Positions 7,701 to 13,732 of a DNA stretch of 13,755 nucleotides are shown piece after piece. A model generated the notes under the pieces. That model had not been told where the DNA came from. It searched no databases and worked only from the letters and a program-made list of their open reading frames with translations. The stretch comes from CAZFBR01 sp035353495 [NCBI: uncultured bacterium]. Its GTDB lineage: Bacteria; DAOPZR01. The stretch spans positions 1 through 13,755 of the forward strand of contig CAZFBR010000080.1 of assembly GCA_964517215.1 (NCBI GenBank). Reading direction: 5' to 3'. Positions within the stretch are counted from its first letter, which is position 1, and every line of letters starts with the position of its first letter. The position numbers and the translations under genes are program-made.

Positions 7701-7709
7701 GCGGTCATC

Positions 7710-7738
7710 TTGACAAATGTTAAGTGAATTGTTATGAT
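7710..7738 (+). promoter_or_regulatory. Sigma-70-type promoter for the orphan protein-sbnB-sbnA unit
   Basis: A perfect -35 TTGACA (7710-7715) and a -10 TATGAT (7733-7738) have 17-nt spacing. An imperfect inverted repeat, TTGACA-AA-TGTTAA (7710-7723), overlaps the -35 and could be an operator. The predicted start near 7745 gives a leader of about 37 nt. Confidence 0.72.
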
Positions 7739-7781
7739 TTTTTGCCGATGGCAGTCTGTTGGCACAACCCAGGAGGCGGAT

Positions 7782-8045
7782 ATGCTGGTTAAGCGGCTTG
7801 AGGATGCGTACGAATTCAGCAGTATCACCAATGACGGTGCGTTCATGATCTCGCTGATGCTCAAGGATGATGGTGCGGAGACGCTGTATACCATGCCGCT
7901 CGGCTGCAAGATCGGCTATGCGCCGCTTGAGCTGAAAAAGGGGACGATCAAGAAGACCATCGGCAAAAAGCGCTGGGCGAATTTCCTGCACATGAAAGAA
8001 ATGGACGTGATGACCATGTTCATCGACCGCCATTCCAAGGAATAA
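7782..8045 (+). CDS. Uncharacterised 87-aa protein heading the Dap operon
   Basis: I do not recognise this protein. Its reality is well supported: a consensus promoter, a perfect AGGAGG (7771-7776) five nt before the ATG, and a sharply lower GC third-position bias than the shadow frames. It begins MLVKRLEDAYEFSSITNDGA and is soluble, with no membrane segment. A likely mixed beta N-terminal half is followed by a basic helix (LELKKGTIKKTIGKKRW), then a Met-rich stretch (HMKEMDVMTMF) and a charged end. Only one Cys (in PLGCKIGY) is present. It precedes the SbnB-like gene by 95 nt, and a hairpin without a U-run lies between. A regulatory or accessory role for that operon is inference. An upstream in-frame ATG at 7734 falls within the -10 element and is rejected. 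Confidence 0.75.
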   Translation: MLVKRLEDAYEFSSITNDGAFMISLMLKDDGAETLYTMPLGCKIGYAPLELKKGTIKKTIGKKRWANFLHMKEMDVMTMFIDRHSKE

Positions 8046-8092
8046 CTGCCACCCAATCAAGAACACCGGGCTGACACTATCGACCCGATGCC

Positions 8093-8114
8093 ACCCCCGG
8101 ATTTTTCCGGGGGT
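8093..8114 (+). other. Perfect 9-bp hairpin just upstream of the sbnB ribosome binding site
   Basis: Arms ACCCCCGGA (8093-8101) and TCCGGGGGT (8106-8114) enclose a TTTT loop. The next bases, CATCTATTG, are not a U-run, so strong termination is unlikely. It could be an mRNA processing or stability element, a weak terminator, or a structure that tunes sbnB expression. The sbnB ribosome binding site GGAGG starts 12 nt after it. Confidence 0.55.
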
Positions 8115-8140
8115 CATCTATTGCATGGAGGACGAGGCAT

Positions 8141-9112
8141 ATGCTGTATCTCAATGAGAAGGACTTGCGGAAGGTCGGCATCAACTGGGACAAGACCATC
8201 GACACCATCGAGGAGGCGGTGCAGTGCCTGGACAAGAAGGATTATGTCCAGCCGATCAAGCCGTACCTGCGCTATCGCGACCTGACCAACCGCATCATCG
8301 CCATGATGGCGTTCGTCGGTGGCAACATCAACCTGGCGGGCATCAAGTGGATCGCCAGTTTCCCGGGCAACATCAAGAAGAATCCGCCGCTGCCGCGCGC
8401 GCACAGCGTGGTGGTGCTTAACCAGGCGGACAATGGCGTGCCGGTCTGCATCGTCAACACCGCACTGCTGAGCATCATTCGCACCTCGTCGGTGTCGGGC
8501 CTGATGATCCGCTATTTCGTCAAGCAGCGGCCGCGCGCCAAGTACAAGGTCGCGATCATGGGCTGGGGCCCGATCGGCCGGCACCATTACGAGATGGTTT
8601 GCGCCACGCTGAAGGACAAGATCGACACGATCTCGCTGTATGACATCCGTCCGATCGATCCGGCGACGATCACCGGCCCGTGCAAGGACAAGACGGTGGT
8701 GGTGAAGAGCTGGCAGGAGGGGTACCGCGACACGGACATCTTCATCACCTGCACCGTTTCCCCGGCGCCGTACATCGACGAGAAGCCGAAAGCCGGCTCG
8801 CTGCAGCTCAACTGCTCGCTGCGCGACTACAAGACGAGCATTATGGACCACACCAAGGCGATCTTCGTCGACGACTGGGAAGAGGTCTGCCGCGAGAAGA
8901 CGGACATTGAGGTCATGCACCAGGAGCGCGGGCTGCAGGAAAAGGACACCAAGACCATCGCCCAGCTCGTTTGCCACAACGCCATCGCGGAGTATCCCGC
9001 GGACATGCCGATCATGTTCAACCCGATGGGCATGGCGGTGTTCGATATCGCCACCGGCCGCTACTACTTCGACGCGGCGCAGAAGGCGGGCGTCGGCACC
9101 ACGCTGGAATAA
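8141..9112 (+). CDS. sbnB: SbnB-like dehydrogenase of L-2,3-diaminopropionate synthesis (ornithine cyclodeaminase fold)
   Basis: SbnB oxidatively cleaves N-(1-amino-1-carboxyl-2-ethyl)-L-glutamate with NAD+ to give L-2,3-diaminopropionate and 2-oxoglutarate (known for S. aureus SbnB). The 323-aa product has the ornithine cyclodeaminase/mu-crystallin layout: LYLNEKDL start, QPIKPYLRYRD (37-47), active-site Lys69 in the GIKWIASFPGN stretch, PRAHSVVVLN, RTSSVSGLM (114-122), the dinucleotide loop IMGWGPIGRHH (139-149), and Asp168 ending the second strand, which favours NAD(H). From memory, the N-terminal half agrees closely with SbnB proteins and more than with ornithine cyclodeaminase or alanine dehydrogenase. 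GGAGG (8127-8131) lies 9 nt before the ATG. Codon use is strongly biased to AAG, ATC, GAC and CTG, suggesting good expression. The partner sbnA-like gene follows after 67 nt. Confidence 0.85.
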   Translation: MLYLNEKDLRKVGINWDKTIDTIEEAVQCLDKKDYVQPIKPYLRYRDLTNRIIAMMAFVGGNINLAGIKWIASFPGNIKKNPPLPRAHSVVVLNQADNGVPVCIVNTALLSIIRTSSVSGLMIRYFVKQRPRAKYKVAIMGWGPIGRHHYEMVCATLKDKIDTISLYDIRPIDPATITGPCKDKTVVVKSWQEGYRDTDIFITCTVSPAPYIDEKPKAGSLQLNCSLRDYKTSIMDHTKAIFVDDWEEVCREKTDIEVMHQERGLQEKDTKTIAQLVCHNAIAEYPADMPIMFNPMGMAVFDIATGRYYFDAAQKAGVGTTLE

Positions 9113-9123
9113 CCCCGTTTCTC

Positions 9124-9154
9124 ACCGTCCGCGCCGTAGGGCGCGGACGGTTTT
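9124..9154 (+). terminator. Hairpin with T4 between sbnB and sbnA (weak or partial terminator)
   Basis: Arms CCGTCCGCGCC (9125-9135) and GGCGCGGACGG (9140-9150) pair perfectly over 11 bp around a GTAG loop, followed by TTTT (9151-9154). It resembles an intrinsic terminator, yet it sits 26 nt before the sbnA-like ATG with no promoter seen after it. It may cause partial termination or protect the upstream message. Confidence 0.6.
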
Positions 9155-9179
9155 CACCATTTCCGTTACGGAGCGAGTC

Positions 9180-10157
9180 ATGCGAAACAAGAAAATCTAC
9201 AACAGCATGCTGGAGCTGATCGGTGACACGCCGATGGTCCGGCTGAACAGCATCCCCCAGGGGACGGGCTGCGAGATCCTGGTCAAGCTCGAGTACATGA
9301 ATCCGTCCGGTTCACTCAAGGACCGCATCGCCCTGGCGATGATCGAGGGGGCGGAAAAGGCGGGCAAAATCAAGCCCGGCTACACCCTCATCGAATCGAG
9401 CACCGGCAACACCGGCTTCGCCCTGTCGTCGGTCGGCCGGATGAAGGGCTACAAGGTCTGCATTTACGAGACCATGCCGGGCAAGGCGGGTTCCGAAAAG
9501 AAGAAAATGATGGAGAACGTCGGTGCGGAAGTCCGGCTGATGGAGCCCGAGGATATCGAGGCGCTGCGCGAGCGCAGCATTGCGGGCTCGGAAGTCGAGC
9601 TCCCCGGCCGCCAGCTCTGTTACAACGACGAGCAGGCCAACCCGGACAAGATCTGGTGGGCGCGCCAGTTCAGCAACGAGGACAATGTGCAGTCGCACCA
9701 TGTGACCGCGCAGGAGATCATCGAGCAGACCGACGGCAAGATTGACGTCTTCGTGCAGTCGATCGGCACCGCCGGGTCGCTGGTCGGCATTGCCCAGGTG
9801 CTGAAGAAGGAGATCCCCGGCGTCAAGGTGATCGGCATCCAGCCCGCCAGCTCCAAGGAACTCTGGCATCCGGGCATGGATTTTCCCGCCACCGAGATCA
9901 AGGGTGGCATCGTCACGAAGATGCTCAAAACCGAGCGGCTGATCGACGTGCTTGTGCGCACGTCGGACAGCGAGGCGCGCGAGATGGCGCACCGCATCTG
10001 GCGCGAGGAAGGGCTCTACTGCGGCATTTCGTCCGGCGCCAACGTCCACTACGCACTGGAAGAGGCGAAGAAAGCCAACGGGAAGAAACTCCGCATCGTC
10101 ACGTTGCTGTGCGACCATATGAACCGCTACCTCACTGAGGAGCGCTACGTCACGTAG
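9180..10157 (+). CDS. sbnA: SbnA-like PLP-dependent synthase (cysteine synthase/CBS fold)
   Basis: A fold-type II PLP enzyme of 325 aa. Paired with SbnB, the likely reaction is O-phospho-L-serine plus L-glutamate to N-(1-amino-1-carboxyl-2-ethyl)-L-glutamate, as for SbnA. Seen: ELIGDTPMVRL (12-22), the PLP Schiff-base Lys47 in NPSGSLKDR, the carboxylate loop SSTGNTG (73-79), the phosphate loop SIGTAGSLVG (194-203), and GISSGAN (282-288). Two departures stand out. Residues 122-150 carry extra sequence (EPEDIEALRERSIAGSEV and following) before the YNDEQANPD segment. Also, the usual P-(S/D)-S-G near the C-terminus that contacts the PLP ring nitrogen reads CDHM (311-314, before NRYL). The start at 9180 has GGAG at 9170-9173. 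A plain O-acetylserine sulfhydrylase is the main alternative; the adjacent sbnB-like gene argues for Dap synthesis. Confidence 0.75.
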   Translation: MRNKKIYNSMLELIGDTPMVRLNSIPQGTGCEILVKLEYMNPSGSLKDRIALAMIEGAEKAGKIKPGYTLIESSTGNTGFALSSVGRMKGYKVCIYETMPGKAGSEKKKMMENVGAEVRLMEPEDIEALRERSIAGSEVELPGRQLCYNDEQANPDKIWWARQFSNEDNVQSHHVTAQEIIEQTDGKIDVFVQSIGTAGSLVGIAQVLKKEIPGVKVIGIQPASSKELWHPGMDFPATEIKGGIVTKMLKTERLIDVLVRTSDSEAREMAHRIWREEGLYCGISSGANVHYALEEAKKANGKKLRIVTLLCDHMNRYLTEERYVT

Positions 10158-10159
10158 CG
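10143..10159. repeat. 17-bp palindrome over the sbnA stop codon
   Basis: CGCTACGT and ACGTAGCG are perfect inverted arms around a single C, and the TAG stop (10155-10157) lies in the right arm. The one-base centre makes a tight RNA hairpin unlikely. It could be a protein site or chance. Confidence 0.35.
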
Positions 10160-10184
10160 GTTGTCGGACCATGTGCGCATCATC

Positions 10185-10216
10185 CGGGCCGCCCTGCGGG
10201 GCGGCCCGTTTTCTTT
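10185..10216 (+). terminator. Strong intrinsic terminator after sbnA
   Basis: A perfect 10-bp GC stem (CGGGCCGCCC 10185-10194 with GGGCGGCCCG 10199-10208) around a TGCG loop is followed by TTTTCTTT (10209-10216). It closes the transcription unit that starts at 7710. Confidence 0.85.
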
Positions 10217-10279
10217 GGTACGCCGCCCCCTCCGGGAGTGGCCGCCGCGCAGCGGCACATGCAGGGGGCAGGACCGGCG

Positions 10280-11404
10280 ATGGCCATTGACTGGGCAGCG
10301 GTGCGGGCGGAATTCCCCGCGCTGACGAAATACACTTACCTGAGCACCGCGGGGGGCGGGCCTATGGCGCGCGCCACCCGTGACGCCGCGGTGCGCTATT
10401 ACGACGAATCGGTCAGCGACGGCGACCGGTCATGGAACGAATGGCTGCGGCGGGTGGAAGCGACGCGCGCCCGGGTGGCGCGTTTCCTGAACGCCGACCC
10501 GTCCGCGCTCGCTTTTGTGCAGAACACCTCGCACGCGATGAACCTGCTGGCGCAGTGGCGGCAGGGAACGGGGGCGGTGCTGGCCATGGACGACGATTTT
10601 CCCACCGCCACCATCCCGTTCCTGAACCGCGGGTATCAGGTTGAATTTCTTGCCGCCGACGAACAGTGCCGCATCACCCCGGAGTGTTTTGCTGCGGCGC
10701 TCACCCCGGGGATCAGAACCGCGGTGGTGAGCACGGTGCAGTATGCCACGGGGTTCCGGCTGAACCTGGCCGCCTGCGCGCAACGGTGCCGGGAGCGCAA
10801 CGTCATGCTCATCGCCGATGCCTCGCAGAGCATCTGCGCGCTGCCGCTCGACGTGCAGGCGTTGAACCTCGACTGCCTCGTCTGTTCCTGCAACAAGTGG
10901 GGATTGTCCGGATACGGGATCGGGCTGCTGTATATCCGCCCGGGCCTGCTTGACGGCCGGCCGCTTCCTGCGGCAAGCTGGATGAGTGTCACGCATCCGC
11001 CGGCCATGGATAACCGCAGCACGGATTTCAAGACGGGGGTGGTGGCAGTGGAGGGGGGCGGCCCGTCGTTCCCGAATATCTTTGCGTTTGGGGCAACGGT
11101 GGCGCTGGTCGAGCGCATCGGGATGATCGCCATCGCCGCGCGCATCGATGAACTGACGGAATATCTCCGCTCCCGGCTGGATGCGTGCGGCTGCCGCATC
11201 GTCTCGCCGCGGACGCCGGAGGCGCGCGCCGGGATAACCATCATCGACCTTCCGGAAAAGGAACGGGTGGCGGCGGCGCTGGCGGAGCGGGGGATTCTCG
11301 TCTCCGTGCGCCGGCGGGGGATTCGGGTTGCCGTGAATTTTTACAACAGTCATGCCGACATTGACATCCTTATTGCCGCGCTGCAGCAGTGCGCGGGGAA
11401 CTGA
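10280..11404 (+). CDS. Aminotransferase class V-fold PLP enzyme
   Basis: This 374-aa protein belongs to the NifS/SufS/isopenicillin-N-epimerase fold. Seen: YLSTAGGGPM (20-29), the PLP-phosphate turn NTSHAMN (82-88), DDDFPTATIPF (104-114), the cofactor residues Asp180 and Gln183 in IADASQS, and the Schiff-base Lys206 in CSCNKWGLSG, then GIGLLYIRPG. The C-terminal domain has VSVRRRGIRVAVNFYN (341-356). The active-site Cys loop of cysteine desulfurases (RxGxHC) is missing, so sulfur mobilisation is unlikely. An amino-acid lyase, epimerase or aminotransferase role is more plausible. It follows the sbnA terminator by 64 nt and no clear promoter was found, so read-through or a non-consensus promoter must be assumed. 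The ATG at 10280 has AGGA 6 nt upstream; ATG 10259 and GTG 10238 are in-frame alternatives. Confidence 0.82.
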   Translation: MAIDWAAVRAEFPALTKYTYLSTAGGGPMARATRDAAVRYYDESVSDGDRSWNEWLRRVEATRARVARFLNADPSALAFVQNTSHAMNLLAQWRQGTGAVLAMDDDFPTATIPFLNRGYQVEFLAADEQCRITPECFAAALTPGIRTAVVSTVQYATGFRLNLAACAQRCRERNVMLIADASQSICALPLDVQALNLDCLVCSCNKWGLSGYGIGLLYIRPGLLDGRPLPAASWMSVTHPPAMDNRSTDFKTGVVAVEGGGPSFPNIFAFGATVALVERIGMIAIAARIDELTEYLRSRLDACGCRIVSPRTPEARAGITIIDLPEKERVAAALAERGILVSVRRRGIRVAVNFYNSHADIDILIAALQQCAGN

Positions 11405-11493
11405 CTCCTGCGGACAGCAATACCGGTCCGGTGTTCCGGGCGGGATGTTGGCGGTGAGAATGCAGATGCGGGCATGCAGTTTGCCGGCGGGAT

Positions 11494-12654
11494 TTATGCG
11501 TCCGGCAGTCCGTACCCCGCAGCGGTTAGCATAGTCCCGCCGGCACTATAGCAGCGGGGAATGCGGGCGGGGATCCGCGACAGGATCTCGCCGTATGAGG
11601 TCTGTGCGGTGGCGCCCACTTCCTCCGCCCGGAGCTGATCAGCACCATCACGCCCGATGAGCACGGCCTCGTCACCGGGTTGCGCGTCGGGGACCGGGGT
11701 CAGGTCGATCATGGTCTGGTCGAGCGACATGCCGACGATGGGACAGCGCCGGCCACGCAGCAGCACAACGCCTTTGAGGCGCAGGGCGTAGGGAAAGCTG
11801 TCACCGGCGCCGACGGCGAGCACGCCGATCCGCTGGCCGGCGGTGGTCCGGTACAGCAGCTTGTAGCCGATGTTCCACTCCGCGGGGAATGCCCGCACCT
11901 GGATGAGCGGGGCGACCCAGCGCAGGACCGGTTCCAGCCCCCACGGCCATTCGTTGAGGTAGCTCAATCCATACAGCAGGCTGCTGATGCGGACCAGATC
12001 GAAGCGGGCCTCGGGCATGGTCAGCGCGCCCGCAGTTGCGGCGAGATGGCAGATGATTTCCGGATAGTGTGCGCGCGCCTGCGCCACCGCCTGCTGATAC
12101 AAGGCCAACTGGCGCACGCTGAATTCATGGTGGCGCCAGGACATGGCCAGATGCGAATAGATGCCGCATACCGCCAGATGCGGGGCCTGCTGCAGGGCGG
12201 CAAGCGCAGCCGGGACTTCATCGGGGAGAAAACCGAGCCGACCGAGTCCGGTATCGATCTTGAGATGAACGGGCACCTGGCGGCCGGCAGCGCGGGCCAG
12301 GGTCTCGGCGCAGTCAAGCGTGCGCAGGTCATGGAGTGTGAGTTGGCAGCCGCAATCAATGGCGACCGGCAATTCGCTTTCGGTCAATGCCCGCAGGATC
12401 AGCAGGTCATAGGCGCCGGGGCAATGGCGTTTCAGTTCCAGCGCCTCGCCCAGGGTGGCGCAGGCAAAGCGGCGGCAGCCGGCGGCATACAGCTGTCGCG
12501 CAACGGGGATAAGACCATGCCCGTAGGCGTTGTCCTTGAGCACCGCCATGACCGTTGCCGGGGCGAGCGCTGCGACCAGGCGCTGATAGTTGGCGGTCAG
12601 CACGCTCAAATCGATTTCAAGACGGGTAACGCCGGCGGTTGGCATCGTGTGCAT
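11494..12654 (-). CDS. alr: Alanine racemase-family PLP enzyme with altered pocket
   Basis: Fold-type III amino-acid racemase, 386 aa, near the family's usual 360-390. Alanine racemases make D-Ala for peptidoglycan in the cytoplasm. Seen: the PLP Schiff-base Lys40 in VLKDNAYGHG (usually VKADAYGHG), HLKIDTGLGRLGF (130-142, Arg139), IYSHLA (His168), VRISSLLYGLS (221-231, Arg222), the second catalytic base Tyr264 in NIGYKLLY, GMSLDQTMIDLT (308-319) and the C-terminal domain ending RIPRCYSAGG. Changes from the consensus: IGYADGYPR is VGAGDSFPY (281-289), and the Tyr normally just before EIL is Gly355 (TSYGEIL). These residues line the substrate entrance, so specificity may differ from alanine. 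The gene has its own promoter on the minus strand and converges on the class V gene. The start is at 12654; a second ATG at 12645 is possible. Confidence 0.85.
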   Translation of the reverse strand: MHTMPTAGVTRLEIDLSVLTANYQRLVAALAPATVMAVLKDNAYGHGLIPVARQLYAAGCRRFACATLGEALELKRHCPGAYDLLILRALTESELPVAIDCGCQLTLHDLRTLDCAETLARAAGRQVPVHLKIDTGLGRLGFLPDEVPAALAALQQAPHLAVCGIYSHLAMSWRHHEFSVRQLALYQQAVAQARAHYPEIICHLAATAGALTMPEARFDLVRISSLLYGLSYLNEWPWGLEPVLRWVAPLIQVRAFPAEWNIGYKLLYRTTAGQRIGVLAVGAGDSFPYALRLKGVVLLRGRRCPIVGMSLDQTMIDLTPVPDAQPGDEAVLIGRDGADQLRAEEVGATAQTSYGEILSRIPARIPRCYSAGGTMLTAAGYGLPDA

Positions 12655-12684
12655 ACAGATTTCCCCGATGAAAGTAGTACGGCA

Positions 12685-12713
12685 ATTTTAGTCAAGGCGA
12701 CAGTGCATGTCAA
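12685..12713 (-). promoter_or_regulatory. Sigma-70-type promoter for the alanine racemase gene
   Basis: On the minus strand, TTGACA (12708-12713) and TAAAAT (12685-12690) are separated by exactly 17 nt. The expected start near 12678 gives a short leader of about 24 nt to the ATG at 12654, with GGGGAAA as a weak ribosome binding site. Confidence 0.75.
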
Positions 12714-12782
12714 CCGTGCGGGCAAGGGAACGCGGCGACGTGCCGGCGGCGGTGCGGGGTGCATTGCCGCGGCAGCGCTGTC

Positions 12783-12802
12783 GGCCGGCGGTCAGGCCGG
12801 CG
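12783..12802. repeat. Tandem GGCCGGCG direct repeat between divergent promoters
   Basis: GGCCGGCG occurs at 12783-12790 and 12795-12802, separated by GTCA (12-bp period). It lies between the alr promoter and the ygfM-like promoter. It could be a regulator site, but GC-rich background makes chance possible. Confidence 0.3.
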
Positions 12803-12838
12803 CGTCAGCAGTTCGCGCCGCCCCGATCGCCAAGCAGT

Positions 12839-12868
12839 TTGACAATCCCGCTGTTTTCCTATTATCAT
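12839..12868 (+). promoter_or_regulatory. Sigma-70-type promoter for the second molybdenum hydroxylase unit
   Basis: A perfect TTGACA (12839-12844) is followed after 18 nt by TATCAT (12863-12868). A TATTAT at 12860-12865 has only 15-nt spacing. The leader to the ATG at 12929 would be about 54 nt. Confidence 0.62.
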
Positions 12869-12928
12869 ATTGACTGGCACTAATCTGCCGATGGGGAGTT
12901 TGTGCGTCGGCGGCGTGGAGGTGAGGGC

Positions 12929-13732
12929 ATGATTCAGGAATTTTACCGGCCGAAAACCGTGAAGGAAGCGGTGGCGCTCAAGGCCAAGGTGAAAAAATCG
13001 GCCTGGTTGGGAGGAGGGACGGAGCTCAATTCGTCCTATACCCGGCAGAAACCGGTGGCGGTGATCGCGCTGGACGGGCTTAAGCTGGGCACGGTCAAGG
13101 CCGCGGCGAAGAGGGTCAGCATTGGGGCGGGGATTACGCTGCAGGCGTTGTGCGACAGCAGCAAAGTGCCGGCGCCGCTGCGCGTAGCCGCGCGGCAGGT
13201 GGTCAACCGCAACGTGCGCAATATCGCCACGCTCGGCGGGAACATCGGGGCGAACAAGTCATGCTCCAACCTGATCCCGACGCTGCTGGCGCTGCGCGCG
13301 CAGCTGAAAGTGGCGGGGAAGACCGGCAGCAAAACCATTGCGCTTGAGGACTATCTCAAAGCGCCGAAGGAACAGCTGGTCCTCAGCGTCGAAATCCCGA
13401 AGAGCAAGGCGCGGATCGCGCAGCGGGTCTTCCGGCGCACGGCGAATGATATTTCGCTGATTGTGGTGGCGGTGGCGATCACCCAGGCCAAAGGGATCGT
13501 GACGGACGCGGTGGTGGCGGTGGGCGGGGTCAACACAACGGTGGTGCGCCTGACCGCGCTGGAGCAGTCGCTGGTCGACACGGTGGTGCCGCACGACGCC
13601 AGCATTGAGGAAGAAGTGAAGGCGGATAAAAAGGTGGCGACGCAATCGGATATCCGCGGCAGTGCGGCGTTCAAGCGCTATCTCGCCGGGGTGCTGGTTG
13701 TCGAGGCGATTGCGGAGGCGATCCTGTCATGA
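12929..13732 (+). CDS. ygfM: YgfM-like FAD-binding subunit of a molybdenum hydroxylase
   Basis: This 267-aa FAD subunit belongs to the xanthine dehydrogenase family but to a different branch from the one at 763. Seen: FYRPKTVKEAVALK (5-18), first FAD loop GGGTELNSS (28-36), second FAD loop RNVRNIATLGGNIG (94-107) followed by LIPTLLALRAQL, IALEDYLKAPKEQL (137-150) and DIRGSAAFKRYLAGVLV (241-257). From memory, these segments line up with E. coli YgfM, which has matching FRP, GGSKLN, SIEDYL and LRGSVAYKRYITGVLV segments. YgfM is the FAD partner of XdhD, a predicted selenium-dependent purine hydroxylase. The ATG at 12929 is preceded by GGAGGTGA (12917-12924), a perfect Shine-Dalgarno at 4 nt spacing. 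The stop overlaps the next ATG by 4 nt. The product has many Lys residues (AAG and AAA codons), unlike the Arg-rich first operon. Confidence 0.87.
   Translation: MIQEFYRPKTVKEAVALKAKVKKSAWLGGGTELNSSYTRQKPVAVIALDGLKLGTVKAAAKRVSIGAGITLQALCDSSKVPAPLRVAARQVVNRNVRNIATLGGNIGANKSCSNLIPTLLALRAQLKVAGKTGSKTIALEDYLKAPKEQLVLSVEIPKSKARIAQRVFRRTANDISLIVVAVAITQAKGIVTDAVVAVGGVNTTVVRLTALEQSLVDTVVPHDASIEEEVKADKKVATQSDIRGSAAFKRYLAGVLVVEAIAEAILS

Noticed and set aside
11405-11493. Possible bidirectional terminator between the convergent class V and racemase genes
   Set aside because: Only an ACCGG-T-CCGGT palindrome with a one-base centre is present, with no stable loop or T-run. Not supported as a terminator.
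11680-12873. 397-codon plus-strand ORF antisense to the racemase
   Set aside because: It is a shadow of the racemase gene, which has full catalytic motifs and a promoter. The antisense product is low-complexity and has no recognisable domain.
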